Positions 24,522 to 34,205 of a DNA stretch of 38,923 nt are shown piece by piece. Source of the DNA: Micrococcales bacterium (GTDB lineage: Bacteria; Actinomycetota; Actinomycetes; S36-B12; GCA-2699445); contig PAAU01000075.1 in the NCBI GenBank assembly GCA_002699445.1, forward strand, positions 1-38,923, written 5' to 3'. Numbering within the stretch: position 1 is the first letter of the stretch; every line of letters starts with the position of its first letter. A program made the translations under genes and the position numbers. Below the pieces are notes generated by a model. That model was not told the DNA's origin and searched no databases. It saw nothing but the letters and a program-made list of their open reading frames with translations.

Positions 24522-27341
24522 TTACCGCCGCGAACCCTTCTTCTGCTTTTTCTTAGACCGCGTGCGGTTCGCTCGCCGCCGCTCAGCTCGAGACGCATTG
24601 GGATCCACAGGAGCGGCTTCGTCAACACCGTCATCAACGTCCGCGGTTCGTGTCACTGCACCAGCGGATCCATCAACACTAGGCGCAGTAAATTGCATGT
24701 TTTGTGGCCGCTGCGGCCCTAAACCCTTGGCGGTTACCCCCGGTCCTCCACCGACTCCCAGGTTGGCCCCTAAGGATTGGCCTGCGCCGCTTGCGGTCGC
24801 GTCGACTAGCCCATCCGGGACCTCAGCTACTTCTTCCGCCTCTTCTTCCACCTGAACGTCCGCGTTGAACAGGTACCCCACAGTTTCCTCGCGAATCGCA
24901 TCCATCATGCCGCTAAATAAATCGTATCCTTCTCGCTGATATTCCACTAGCGGATCTCGCTGGGCCATGGCGCGCAGCCCGATGCCGTGCCGCAAGTGAT
25001 CCATCTCGTGAAGATGTTCACGCCATTTCCGGTCCAGGACCGAAAGCACAACCTTGCGCTCAAACTCCCGCATAGCGTCTGTGCTTAACTCTTCTTCCCG
25101 CTTTCCGTATGCGTCGCTGGCGTCGGCGATCAACTCTTCCATTAAGAAGTCGCTAGTCAGGTCAGATACATCGCCACCACTTTCCGCTACTAAGTCATCC
25201 ACGGTGACCTCTAGCGGATACAACTGTCTGACCGCAGTCCACAGCTGATCGAGATCCCAGTCCTCCGCGTACCCTTCTGTGGTCGCATTCACGACGTAAC
25301 CGCGAATGGTCTCCTCCATGAACTGACGCACCTCTGAAGAGATGTCCTGACCGTCGAGTACCCGATGCCGCTCGTCATAGATAACCGAACGCTGTCGATT
25401 CAACACATCGTCGTACTTTAAAACATCCTTACGGATTTCAAAGTTTTGCGCCTCACGCTGAGTCTGAGCCGACGCAATTGCCTTTGTCACCATTTTCGCT
25501 TCGATGGGCTGATCGTCGGGTACGTTGAACCTTCGCAGAAAAGCATCAACCATTTCCGCCTTGAACAGTCGCATCAAGTCGTCCTGCAGCGAAAGGTAGA
25601 ACCGGGTTTCCCCAGGGTCTCCCTGACGACCTGATCGACCGCGCAGCTGATTATCGATTCGGCGCGATTCGTGACGTTCGGTGCCCAGAACGTACAAACC
25701 ACCCAGCTCACTAACTTCGTCGTGCTCTTGTTCAACCGCGTGTTGTGCGTCGGTCAGTGCCTCTGGCCATGCCGCTTCGTAGCCTTCCGGATCCTCGACT
25801 GGATCCAGCCCCTTCTTCTCCAACGCTTCGTTCGCCATGAACTCCGAGTTGCCGCCGAGCATGATGTCAGTGCCTCGACCTGCCATATTTGTCGCAACAG
25901 TTACCGCACCTTTGCGGCCCGCTTGAGCGACGATCGACGCTTCCCGATCATGTTGTTTCGCATTCAGAACCTCGTGAGAGACGCCACGCTTTCGCAGTTG
26001 GTCGGACAGATACTCACTCTTCTCGACACTAACTGTGCCCACCAAAACTGGTTGACCCTTGTCGAATCTTTCAGCGATATCTTCAACTACCGAATCGAAC
26101 TTGGCCTTCTCGGTCCGAAAGATCAGGTCAGCCTCGTCGGCTCGCGCAAGCGGTTTATTACTGGGGATCGGAACAACACCCAAACCGTAAATCTGCCCGA
26201 ATTCCGAAGCCTCAGTCATTGCCGTTCCGGTCATACCGGACAGTTTGTCGTAAAGGCGGAAGTAGTTTTGGAGAGTGATCGTGGCCAAGGTCTGGTTTTC
26301 AGCCTTAATCTCTACATTTTCCTTCGCCTCAAGAGACTGGTGCAATCCCTCGCTATAGCGGCGACCAGAAAGAACTCGACCGGTGTGCTCGTCAACGATG
26401 AGAATCTCCCCATCCATGATCACGTAGTCGCGGTCTCTCTTGTACAACTCCTTAGCCTTGACCGAGTTGTTGAGGTAACCGACAAGCGGCGAGTTGACCG
26501 TGTCGTAGAGGTTGTCTATTCCGAGTTCATCTTCAACTCGATCAATCGCGCTTTCAAAGATAGAGACGTTTCGCTTTTTCTCATCAACGTCGTAGTCTTC
26601 CTCGCGTTTGAGCTTGCCAGCTAGCCGCGCAAACTCGCGGTACCACTGCGGGGCATCGTCAGCTGGGCCACTGATGATCAGCGGGGTTCGCGCCTCATCG
26701 ATGAGAATCGAGTCGACTTCGTCGACGATCGCGAAGCTGTGGCCTCGTTGCACCATTTCCGCCGGCGTCCACGCCATGTTGTCGCGCAGGTAATCGAAGC
26801 CGAACTCATTATTCGTGCCGTAGGTGATGTCCGCGCCGTATGCGATCTTTCGCTCCAGCGGATTCATTGCAGCCAGAATCGCCCCAACCTCAAGGCCCAA
26901 GAACCTATGCACTCGGCCCATCCACTCGGAATCTCGTTCGGCTAGATAGTCGTTCACGGTAATGATGTGAACGCCTTCTCCGCTTAGAGCGTTGAGATAG
27001 GACGGAAGCGTCGAGACCAAGGTTTTACCCTCACCGGTCTTCATCTCGGCGATATTGCCGAGGTGAAGGGCCGCGCCACCCATTATTTGCACGTCGTAAT
27101 GTCGCTGCCCCAGCGTCCGCTTCGCAGCTTCACGAACCGTAGCGAAGGCTTCCGCCATCAACGAATCCAGACTCTCACCGTTATCGAACCGCTCCCGATA
27201 CTGCGGAGTGAGCGCTCGCAACTCATCGTCGGACATTGCGACGTAGTCTTCTTCGATCGCATTTACCTGTCGGTTTACGGATTCCAGATTGCGCAAAATA
27301 CGCTTTTCCCCCACCCGGAGGAGACGTTCCATCAACGACAC
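24522..27341 (-). CDS. secA: Preprotein translocase ATPase SecA
   Basis: The 939-residue protein is SecA, the motor that drives preproteins through SecYEG. Visible are Walker [10 protein letters not shown] (100-108), the DEAD-box region [35 protein letters not shown] and [12 protein letters not shown] of the second helicase domain, and the helical scaffold domain. The C terminus is a basic tail ([18 protein letters not shown]) without the zinc-binding C-x-C...CH motif of proteobacterial SecA. The start is GTG 27341 with GGAAGG 7 nt upstream; an ATG three codons later is possible. A TAAGAT -10-like hexamer lies at 27388-27383. The order hpf-regulator-secA matches the mycobacterial secA1 neighbourhood. 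Confidence 0.98.
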   Translation of the reverse strand: MSLMERLLRVGEKRILRNLESVNRQVNAIEEDYVAMSDDELRALTPQYRERFDNGESLDSLMAEAFATVREAAKRTLGQRHYDVQIMGGAALHLGNIAEMKTGEGKTLVSTLPSYLNALSGEGVHIITVNDYLAERDSEWMGRVHRFLGLEVGAILAAMNPLERKIAYGADITYGTNNEFGFDYLRDNMAWTPAEMVQRGHSFAIVDEVDSILIDEARTPLIISGPADDAPQWYREFARLAGKLKREEDYDVDEKKRNVSIFESAIDRVEDELGIDNLYDTVNSPLVGYLNNSVKAKELYKRDRDYVIMDGEILIVDEHTGRVLSGRRYSEGLHQSLEAKENVEIKAENQTLATITLQNYFRLYDKLSGMTGTAMTEASEFGQIYGLGVVPIPSNKPLARADEADLIFRTEKAKFDSVVEDIAERFDKGQPVLVGTVSVEKSEYLSDQLRKRGVSHEVLNAKQHDREASIVAQAGRKGAVTVATNMAGRGTDIMLGGNSEFMANEALEKKGLDPVEDPEGYEAAWPEALTDAQHAVEQEHDEVSELGGLYVLGTERHESRRIDNQLRGRSGRQGDPGETRFYLSLQDDLMRLFKAEMVDAFLRRFNVPDDQPIEAKMVTKAIASAQTQREAQNFEIRKDVLKYDDVLNRQRSVIYDERHRVLDGQDISSEVRQFMEETIRGYVVNATTEGYAEDWDLDQLWTAVRQLYPLEVTVDDLVAESGGDVSDLTSDFLMEELIADASDAYGKREEELSTDAMREFERKVVLSVLDRKWREHLHEMDHLRHGIGLRAMAQRDPLVEYQREGYDLFSGMMDAIREETVGYLFNADVQVEEEAEEVAEVPDGLVDATASGAGQSLGANLGVGGGPGVTAKGLGPQRPQNMQFTAPSVDGSAGAVTRTADVDDGVDEAAPVDPNASRAERRRANRTRSKKKQKKGSRR

Positions 27342-27420
27342 GCTTCAGCCTTCCTCGAGGATGCCAAGTTATTTCTACCTCTATCTTAGTGTGCCGCGAG
27401 CTCGGCTGACCGGGGCAGGC

Positions 27421-28074
27421 TCAAGCCAACCTGATCAAACCCGCACGAGCAGCTCGGACAACCGCCTCAGTTCGAGACTGAGCCTGTAGTTTTTCCAAAA
27501 TGCTACGGACGTGATTGCGCACTGTATTTTCTGAAATATACAACTGCTCCGCTATTGACCGGTTACCGGAACCATCCGCCATCAGGAGCAGGATTTCTTG
27601 CTCCCGCGCCGTCAACCCCACTCGCAGATCCCTCAATGCTTCACCCGCAGTAGACATCCGCTCAAGTAGAGCGCCGCCCACATCGGCTGAGACGAATGGG
27701 GAACCAGTCAAAGCACCCGCGACGACGCGGAGCAAATCCGCGCTGTCGCCGTCACGATCCCAAATCCCTGCCAGGCCTTGATCAAGCAAGGGCTCAATTT
27801 CGCGCGCCTCATCTCTCGAAGCGCTGACCACCACTCGCAGCGACGATCCCTGCAATGTTGGCCACAAGGTATCGTCCTGCAACAAGACTCGGAGATCTAC
27901 CAGTAGAAGATCTGGGGACTTTCCCAGCAAATCTCGCAACTCGGTGGCCGATGACGTCGTCAGTAGCTCATAGCCAGCATCACTAAGAAATCCGGTCAAT
28001 CCGCGTAAAAGGACGGGCGACCTGTCAGCAGCCGCGACCAACTGCTGATGCTGTGCGGCACCTTCACGATTCAA
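27421..28074 (-). CDS. LuxR-type regulator with atypical receiver domain
   Basis: The 217-residue protein has an N-terminal receiver-like domain (about 10-130) and a C-terminal LuxR HTH (LTAREQEILLLMADGSGNRSIAEQLYIS, ENTVRNHVRSILEKL). The putative phospho-acceptor aspartate D60 (LLLVDLRV) is kept, but the usual acidic pair is reduced to a single D17 and the conserved lysine near residue 106 is replaced within GIWDRDGD. Normal phosphorelay signalling is therefore doubtful. The apparent start is TTG 28074, overlapping the TGA stop of hpf; no Shine-Dalgarno is visible and a later TTG is possible. Overlap with hpf suggests coupled expression and a role tied to growth state (inference). Confidence 0.85.
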   Translation of the reverse strand: MNREGAAQHQQLVAAADRSPVLLRGLTGFLSDAGYELLTTSSATELRDLLGKSPDLLLVDLRVLLQDDTLWPTLQGSSLRVVVSASRDEAREIEPLLDQGLAGIWDRDGDSADLLRVVAGALTGSPFVSADVGGALLERMSTAGEALRDLRVGLTAREQEILLLMADGSGNRSIAEQLYISENTVRNHVRSILEKLQAQSRTEAVVRAARAGLIRLA

Positions 28075-28727
28075 CTTGCTGCGCGACCATCAGTTGGAAG
28101 GTCCAATCGGATCAGGCCATAGTCGAAGCCTCGGCGTCGGTAAAGCACACTAGGTCGGTCTGACTCCGAGTCGTGGAAGAAGAAAAAATCATGCCCTACT
28201 AGTTCCATTTCGTCGAGCGCGTCCAACACGGTCATAGGCTTGGTGGCGTGCCGCTTTTCGCGGACTAATACCGGGCCTTCGGAAATAACTACCCCCGCTA
28301 CGTCTGCTTCATCGACAGAGACATCATTTTGTTCCGCGGACTCGGGTGCGTCCATTAGTTCATCGCTTAGCAGCGGAGCCGGGCTATCGGCCGCAACTAA
28401 ACGAGCATGGCGGCGGCGCTTGCTTCGACGTTTATCAGCCGCTCGCCGTAATCGTTCGTTGAGAGTGTTGCAGGCATCATCTAACGCTGCGTACTTATCT
28501 GCGGCGTGCGACTCGACCCGGATCAAGGGACCCCGGCCGTGACAGTTGATCTCGACTTCGATAGCTCGATCGGCCAGTCTGGGATTCCGTTCTCGCGAGA
28601 CTTCTACATCCGCTCGAACGATATCGAGGCCAAATCGCTCCATTCGCGCGAGCTTGTCGTTGACTAGCTCTCTGAAACTCTCTGGCACATCCATGTGCCT
28701 GCCGCGAACCACAATGTCCATCGCCAC
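28071..28727 (-). CDS. hpf: Ribosome hibernation promoting factor, long form
   Basis: The 218-residue protein has the N-terminal ribosome-binding HPF domain (MDIVVRGRHMDVPESFRELV to about 105), a variable charged linker, and the C-terminal dimerisation domain (KPMTVLDALDEMELVGHDFFFFHD, SDRPSVLYRRRGFDYGLI). Long HPF dimerises 70S ribosomes into inactive 100S particles in slow growth. GTG 28727 (GGAG 8 nt upstream) and ATG 28721 (AAGGG 8 nt upstream) are both plausible starts. It overlaps the LuxR-type regulator gene by a TTGA junction. Confidence 0.95.
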   Translation of the reverse strand: MAMDIVVRGRHMDVPESFRELVNDKLARMERFGLDIVRADVEVSRERNPRLADRAIEVEINCHGRGPLIRVESHAADKYAALDDACNTLNERLRRAADKRRSKRRRHARLVAADSPAPLLSDELMDAPESAEQNDVSVDEADVAGVVISEGPVLVREKRHATKPMTVLDALDEMELVGHDFFFFHDSESDRPSVLYRRRGFDYGLIRLDLPTDGRAAS

Positions 28728-28815
28728 AACCCTTTCTCCCGGATCTACCTCAATAGCTTCATCCCCGATTGAAACCTAAGGACGTACCCCAACGCTAGCG
28801 CTGCAGCAGCAGGAT

Positions 28816-29484
28816 TCATGGACCAGACGAGCAGAAATTTCCAGTCAAACCATTCTGCGTCGCACAGATGACCGAACCCAGACTGGCTGAGACCCCGGCA
28901 ACCTTCAAAGCTCTCAGAGCCGCGGACATAGTTGCGCCCGTTGTCAAAACGTCATCGACGACGACGACGTTGCCACCCGTCGGGAGCATCTGCCAATCAG
29001 CGTCGAGTGCTTTAAGCATGTTTTGTCTTCGCTGTTCTGCGTTCAACTTCTTCTGCATTCGCCGCCGACCCGACCATCTCAATGCTGGCACTGCGACACC
29101 TCGCAACTGAGCTGCAGTTTCTATAGCCAAGTCTGCTGTCGGGTCCGTCCCACGACGGCGCACCGAGCCACGGCTCGCTGGAACTGGCACTAGGACTGGA
29201 GCTGAGAGTCCGTGGGCCCGAACTGCCACAGATAGCCGCTCGACCAGGAAACCTCGCAATGCTCGAATACCTCCGTCTTTGTGTGACCGCACTGCCGCCG
29301 CGAGATCTCTATAGTCACCTGCCACAAAAATTTGGTCTTCTCCCAGTGACACCACCCAAGGATCTGCTGCTTCAGCCCGAGCCCTGCACGGATCACACCA
29401 CCAGTTACCTAGCTCGCCACAACTGCAGCAATTCGAAGGCAGTAATAACTGGCGGATATCACGAGCTAACGATTCGCCCTTCAT
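28816..29484 (-). CDS. ComF-like phosphoribosyltransferase-fold protein
   Basis: The 222-residue protein has an N-terminal zinc-ribbon-like cysteine cluster (CCSCGELGNWWCDPC, about 18-32) and a C-terminal phosphoribosyltransferase fold with the PRPP-binding motif VVVVDDVLTTGATM. This is the ComF/GntX family, linked to DNA uptake in competent bacteria but of unclear role in actinobacteria. I chose ATG 29484 because GGAGG lies 8 nt upstream. It lies between mtrB and hpf, as in mycobacteria. No other competence genes are in the window. Confidence 0.9.
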   Translation of the reverse strand: MKGESLARDIRQLLLPSNCCSCGELGNWWCDPCRARAEAADPWVVSLGEDQIFVAGDYRDLAAAVRSHKDGGIRALRGFLVERLSVAVRAHGLSAPVLVPVPASRGSVRRRGTDPTADLAIETAAQLRGVAVPALRWSGRRRMQKKLNAEQRRQNMLKALDADWQMLPTGGNVVVVDDVLTTGATMSAALRALKVAGVSASLGSVICATQNGLTGNFCSSGP

Positions 29485-29551
29485 CTCTGCAGCCTCCGAC
29501 AAACGGATCTGTCTGCACAAGGACCCCGAATTCCGGGGGAAACTCAGCCAC

Positions 29552-31075
29552 TCACGGCGCTGTGGATCCGGCCATATCCAGTGGTTCGACTGGCTCTGGC
29601 GCTTGCAGGGGGAGCGAGAGGGTAAAGACACAACCCTTACCCGGCGCGGAAGACACGGCTAGCTCCCCGCCATGTAAGCGCGCATCCTCACGAGAAATCG
29701 ATAGTCCCAACCCGTTCCCGCCCAAAGTACGAACTCGTGCTGGATCTGCCCGCCAAAACCGCTCAAAAACGTGTTCCGCATCTGCAGCCTTCAGCCCGCT
29801 GCCATGGTCGATAACCCGAATTTGGGCAGTACTACTTGCGCTGGCCACACTGACCTGGACCGGGAATCCAGCACCGTATTCGATGGCATTCACCAGCAGA
29901 TTTCGAATGATGCGTTTGATACGTCGACTGTCACATCCCACGTAGAGTTCCGGAAGCCCCCGCAATCCCAGTTCGACCTGGTTTTCTAACGCAACTGCCT
30001 GCAATGACTGGATTTGTCCGGAGACTAACTCCACCAGGTCGACATCTTCAATCTCGACTACCGCCTGACCCGAGTCAATGCGCGAGACTTCAAGCAGATC
30101 ACCAAGGAGCGACTCAAAGCGTTCTACCTCGGACTGCAATAGTTCCGCTGTTCTCTGGGACTGAGGTTCCGCAATAGTGGAGGACTCTGCCAGCACCTCG
30201 GCGGCCATGCGGATCGTGGTCAAGGGCGTACGAAGTTCGTGAGATACGTCTCCGACGAACCGACGCTGCATCTCCGATAAACGCCTCAACTGCAAAATCT
30301 GTGATTCGAGACTGTCAGCCATACTGTTGAAGGAAGAAGCCAATCGGGCCATTTCGTCTTCGCCCCGCACCTCGAGTCGTCGACTCAAGTCACCGGTAGC
30401 CAAGGCCGATGCTGTTCGAGCTGCTTGCCGGACCGGCTTCACCAGCCGATGAGTCAACAGCCAAGCCATGAGCCCCAAGAGAACTACCAATGCCACCCCA
30501 ACCAAGAGAACAGTTGATCGCACGAGGGCGATAGTCTCCTCAACCTCCTTTAGTTGGAACAGGTAGTAGAGCCGATACTGACCGACTCCTTTGATGTTCA
30601 CCGGTGCCCCAACAATGAGCCCAGGTTCAGCGCGATCATCGTTGTAACGGATATCGGCGTAGACCCAAGCGTTCCCATTCGAGTCCTGTACGGCTTGCCC
30701 CAGATAGTCGGGTATGGACTCCTCCGACACGAGTTCAGTCGCGCCAAACGGGCGAGAGCGAGCCTTAGGTACTAAGACGATGTCATACCCGGGTTTGCCA
30801 CCTCTTTCTGCGAGATCAGCCACAAGGTCGTCGATCAGCAGCTCAGGGGCAGTATCGGCACCAGGGTCGGCATAGGTGCGGGCTATTGAACGTCCAGCAG
30901 CCGCTTCGGCGAGGGCCTTACGTTGCTCTGCGGCCAGAAGCCCATCTGAAATTCGCTGAACTAGGACGACGCCCGCGGCCCCGACCACCAGGACCGTCAC
31001 TAACACGGTCGTGACAACAGTCCGGAACTGGAGCGACTCCCGCCATGTCTGAAGCAGCCCGTGCGGCCGGAACAT
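29552..31075 (-). CDS. mtrB: Sensor histidine kinase MtrB
   Basis: The 507-residue kinase has TM1 (about 20-40), an extracytoplasmic sensor domain (41-185), TM2 (187-207), a HAMP domain (210-262), the H-box DVSHELRTPL with H279, the N-box RIIRNLLVNAIEYG and G-boxes DHGSGL and GGNGLGLSI. It phosphorylates MtrA and in mycobacteria controls cell-wall and division genes. The ATG at 31075 overlaps the mtrA stop as TGATG. The lipoprotein gene lpqB, which usually follows mtrB, is absent; a ComF-like gene follows directly. Confidence 0.96.
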   Translation of the reverse strand: MFRPHGLLQTWRESLQFRTVVTTVLVTVLVVGAAGVVLVQRISDGLLAAEQRKALAEAAAGRSIARTYADPGADTAPELLIDDLVADLAERGGKPGYDIVLVPKARSRPFGATELVSEESIPDYLGQAVQDSNGNAWVYADIRYNDDRAEPGLIVGAPVNIKGVGQYRLYYLFQLKEVEETIALVRSTVLLVGVALVVLLGLMAWLLTHRLVKPVRQAARTASALATGDLSRRLEVRGEDEMARLASSFNSMADSLESQILQLRRLSEMQRRFVGDVSHELRTPLTTIRMAAEVLAESSTIAEPQSQRTAELLQSEVERFESLLGDLLEVSRIDSGQAVVEIEDVDLVELVSGQIQSLQAVALENQVELGLRGLPELYVGCDSRRIKRIIRNLLVNAIEYGAGFPVQVSVASASSTAQIRVIDHGSGLKAADAEHVFERFWRADPARVRTLGGNGLGLSISREDARLHGGELAVSSAPGKGCVFTLSLPLQAPEPVEPLDMAGSTAP

Positions 31076-31764
31076 CAGTCTTCAGAGCCCGCCCGGTAGC
31101 CGACGCCCCGCACCGTGATGACGTACTTGGGTCGTTCTGGGTCAGGCTCTACTTTGCCGCGCAATCGCTGCACATGAACATTCACCAGACGGGTGTCTGC
31201 CGCATGCTGATATCCCCATACCTCACGCAATAACATGTCGCGGGAAAAAACCTGCCACGGCGAACGCGCCAGGCAGGAGAGCAACTCGAACTCCAGCGGC
31301 GTAAGTGGAATAAGTTCCCCCGATCGGGTCACGGTGTGACCCGAATAGTCGATCTCCAAATCGAGCAGCGTCAGAACTTCACGCGAGGCGACTCGGCCAG
31401 GACGCATCTGTGCGCGAAGCCGAGCAATAAGCTCTTTCGGTTTGAACGGTTTGACCACGTAGTCATCCGCACCGGCCTCCAGCCCGCGGACAACATCAGC
31501 AGTGTCTGACCGCGCAGTAAGCATGATGACGGGAGTATCGCCCTGTTCCCGAATCTCCCGACACACCCGCACACCATCAACACTGGGCAACATGACATCC
31601 AGCAACACCGCATCGGGGGGTTCCTGGCGGAAGCTGTGCAGCGCTGTTTCACCGTCGCCACAGACTGCCACGCTATAGCCCTCGCCTCGCAGGACAATCG
31701 TCAACATCTCAGCGAGGGCGGGGTCATCGTCTACCACAAGAATTCGACCTGCCACATCACACAT
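31075..31764 (-). CDS. mtrA: Response regulator MtrA
   Basis: The 229-residue OmpR-type regulator has a receiver domain (8-120) with acidic pocket D12-D14, phospho-acceptor D56 (VLLDVMLP) and conserved lysine in VVKPFKPKE, then a winged-helix DNA-binding domain (LTPLEFELLSCLARSPWQVFSRDMLL to VRGVGYRAG). I chose ATG 31764 (MCDVAGRILVVDDD) because it places the aspartate at 56, as in mycobacterial MtrA. No clear Shine-Dalgarno is seen, so the mRNA may be leaderless. MtrA governs division, cell-wall hydrolase and osmotic genes. It is divergent from the PQQ-propeller gene. Confidence 0.97.
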   Translation of the reverse strand: MCDVAGRILVVDDDPALAEMLTIVLRGEGYSVAVCGDGETALHSFRQEPPDAVLLDVMLPSVDGVRVCREIREQGDTPVIMLTARSDTADVVRGLEAGADDYVVKPFKPKELIARLRAQMRPGRVASREVLTLLDLEIDYSGHTVTRSGELIPLTPLEFELLSCLARSPWQVFSRDMLLREVWGYQHAADTRLVNVHVQRLRGKVEPDPERPKYVITVRGVGYRAGSED

Positions 31765-31855
31765 GATGTCACTTGTTGTCCAAGAGTTTGCACACCCGTG
31801 GCATGCGGGTTTCGACACGACCACCCCGGATGACCATTTTTCTCGGTTCCCTGCC

Positions 31856-31861
31856 TACGCT
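31856..31861 (+). promoter_or_regulatory. -10 element for a leaderless transcript
   Basis: TACGCT fits the TANNNT -10 pattern and ends 6 nt before the GTG at 31868, the spacing that starts transcription at the start codon. No Shine-Dalgarno precedes the gene. The -35 is weak. Confidence 0.45.
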
Positions 31862-31867
31862 GTTCTG

Positions 31868-33439
31868 GTGAAACTGAACCGCACCACGCTAGCCGCTATC
31901 GGCATCTTCCTCGTATGTGGTGCGGCTCTCCTGGCCTCCGTCCAAAGCGATCCGGTGCAGCAAGCCGTTGCCGCGAATCAGGAATCTGGCGAAACGGAGG
32001 CAGCCGATGCAGTGGAAACACCCGCGAATCCGGAAGAACCGACACAGCCGAGCCTAGTCAATGACTCCCCCTATTGGTCCGACCCAGCCAACGTCGGTAA
32101 GCCTTACCCGCCGGGTGAAGTACCTGGATTGTTGACGTTTCGCGGTAACCCCACCCGAACGTATTACGGAACCGGGCCAGTCCCTCGGACCCAGCCGCAA
32201 CAGTCCTGGCGCTACCCAGCCGAGGGCGGATTGTGTGGCATCTCGAACGATGGAAGTGGTGCAAAATCTTGGTGTGGTACCGGGTGGACCGGACAACCTG
32301 CGGTCTTTGAACGAGATGGACGCACCTGGTTAGTGTTCGGCGCCTACGACTACGGAGTCCATTTTCTTGATGCCGATACTGGAGAGCAGCTCCTACCCAC
32401 CTTTAAAACCGGGGACATCATCAAAGGTTCCGTGACCATCGATCCAGACGGTTACCCCATCGTGTATACGGGATCCCGCGACAACTACCTTCGGGCGATT
32501 GCGTTCGATGGCCGCAAACCCCGCGAACTTTGGAAGTTGAGCGCCGACGCCGTTTCTCCAATTAAGTGGAACAACGATTGGGATGGTTCACCACTGATCA
32601 TTGATGACTATCTATTCGAAGGCGGAGAAAACAGTCAGTTCCACATCGTCAAACTTAATCGGGGGTACAACAAAGCCGGTCGGGTGACGGTCGATCCGGA
32701 ACTCGTCTTTAATACACCCAGCTGGGACGACGAGCTCCTGTCAAAGTTTGGTAGTGATCAGGTTTCCATCGAGAACTCAGTCGCAATCTACGAAGACACT
32801 GTCTACTTTGCTAACTCTGCTGGACTCGTCCAGGGGTGGGATTTATCGGGCCTTACCCAAGGGCAGCAGCCCAAACGGGCTTTCCGGTTCTGGACCGGCG
32901 ACGATACTGATGCTTCCGTAGTGATCGATGAGCTGGGCTTTCTCTACATTGGTTCCCAGTTTGAGAAGGGTAACGAACGATCACGGAAGATCGGCCAGAT
33001 GATGAAGTTGGATCCCAACAAGAAGAATCCGGTGGTCTGGTCCGCAGATGATCAGGGAGGCATCCCTTCTGGGATTTGGGGTACGCCGGCTTTGCATGGT
33101 GACACCGTCATCTTCGACACTAATGGTGGTGAGGTGGTGGCTCTCGACCGCGATTCCGGGGACGAGAGATGGCGAATGCAACTGGCCGGCCCTACCTGGC
33201 AGTCTCCGGTCGTGGTCGATGATGTCTTGATCATTGGTGACTGCGGCGGTGATCTGCACGGTTATGACATTGCCGATAGCAACTCGGATCCAAAAAAACT
33301 GTGGAAAGTGAAACTAGGCGGCTGTATCGAGTCCACGCCCGCAGTATGGGACGGCGGTATTTACCTGGGAACGCGTAATGGCGCTGTCTATGGCCTTTCT
33401 GCCGAGACCACTAGTCCTTCTGAGGCCTCGGCCCCGTAA
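31868..33439 (+). CDS. Exported PQQ-type beta-propeller protein
   Basis: The 523-residue protein has an N-terminal signal or anchor segment (about 9-27, LAAIGIFLVCGAALLASV), a Pro/Glu/Ala-rich linker (about 35-65) and a domain of repeated propeller blades of PQQ/BamB type (for example FLDADTGEQLLPTFKTG, VVALDRDSGDERWRM, YGLSAETT). The cysteine in the hydrophobic segment does not fit a lipobox. Such proteins usually bind partners in the cell envelope rather than PQQ. I chose GTG 31868 because the signal segment follows directly and a -10 element sits 6 nt upstream. It is divergent from mtrA and its stop touches the stop of the convergent CPBP gene. The function is unknown. Confidence 0.85.
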   Translation: MKLNRTTLAAIGIFLVCGAALLASVQSDPVQQAVAANQESGETEAADAVETPANPEEPTQPSLVNDSPYWSDPANVGKPYPPGEVPGLLTFRGNPTRTYYGTGPVPRTQPQQSWRYPAEGGLCGISNDGSGAKSWCGTGWTGQPAVFERDGRTWLVFGAYDYGVHFLDADTGEQLLPTFKTGDIIKGSVTIDPDGYPIVYTGSRDNYLRAIAFDGRKPRELWKLSADAVSPIKWNNDWDGSPLIIDDYLFEGGENSQFHIVKLNRGYNKAGRVTVDPELVFNTPSWDDELLSKFGSDQVSIENSVAIYEDTVYFANSAGLVQGWDLSGLTQGQQPKRAFRFWTGDDTDASVVIDELGFLYIGSQFEKGNERSRKIGQMMKLDPNKKNPVVWSADDQGGIPSGIWGTPALHGDTVIFDTNGGEVVALDRDSGDERWRMQLAGPTWQSPVVVDDVLIIGDCGGDLHGYDIADSNSDPKKLWKVKLGGCIESTPAVWDGGIYLGTRNGAVYGLSAETTSPSEASAP

Positions 33440-34204
33440 CTACGCGAGTGCCAATATCGCCAACGTCCCGGGCAAATTATTGACCGCGTGGGCGATGATG
33501 GGCGCTCCCAGTCGTCCGGTCCGCAATCGTAACCAGCCGAGACACAGCCCGACGACAAAGAGAACTCCAAATCTCACCGGCTCGAAGTGAAATGCGGCAA
33601 ATAGAAAAGAAGTTAGGAGCACGACGGCCCAACTCACGAGACCCGACCTGGCCAATGAGGCAAATAGTAGGCCACGAAATGCAAGCTCCTCCGCCAGCGG
33701 AGCACCTATCAGAACTAGACCCGCAAAGATCCAAAGCTGCCAGCTCGGGCCGCTACCAGCCAAACGGGTAGCCGCATCACCAGCTGCAGAGTCAAATCCG
33801 CCAAAGAAGGCCTCCGTGAGGAGCGTGGCACCCAGACCCAGAACGTATGCCACGACCCCACCCAACACACCCCATGCGATGTCTTGACGGTTCCAAGCGA
33901 GTCCGAGGTCTATCCCCGCCCCGTTCCCCCAGCGCCGCGTAGCGACAAGGGGCCAACCAGCGAGTACCAGCCACGGTGTCGCGGCCCCAAACACAAGGGC
34001 CACACCGAAACCTGGGTTCAAACCATTCGCCGCGAGAAACGCAAGGAAGAGGCTGATCGTGAGCCCGAGAACCCAGGTACCGATGAGGCAAATGGCTGAG
34101 TCACCAAGCCCCCATCGCGTCTCAACAAGGACCCGTCCTTCGCTACTCGCTTGTTCGGCGGTGGCTGGACATCCCGGATAGTCGGCTGGTTTTCGGGTTC
34201 GCAC
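33440..34204 (-). CDS. CPBP-family intramembrane metalloprotease
   Basis: The 254-residue protein has several TM segments and the CPBP/Abi motifs: EELAFRG (172-178, with E172, E173 and R177), FAAFHFEP and a late AHAVNN. These form the intramembrane active site of the family that includes CAAX proteases; bacterial members include self-immunity and envelope proteins. The apparent start GTG 34204 lies one base after the ahcY stop with no Shine-Dalgarno, so translation may depend on ahcY. The first 30 residues are hydrophilic and may not be translated if a later start is used. Confidence 0.88.
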   Translation of the reverse strand: MRTRKPADYPGCPATAEQASSEGRVLVETRWGLGDSAICLIGTWVLGLTISLFLAFLAANGLNPGFGVALVFGAATPWLVLAGWPLVATRRWGNGAGIDLGLAWNRQDIAWGVLGGVVAYVLGLGATLLTEAFFGGFDSAAGDAATRLAGSGPSWQLWIFAGLVLIGAPLAEELAFRGLLFASLARSGLVSWAVVLLTSFLFAAFHFEPVRFGVLFVVGLCLGWLRLRTGRLGAPIIAHAVNNLPGTLAILALA

Positions 34205-34205
34205 C

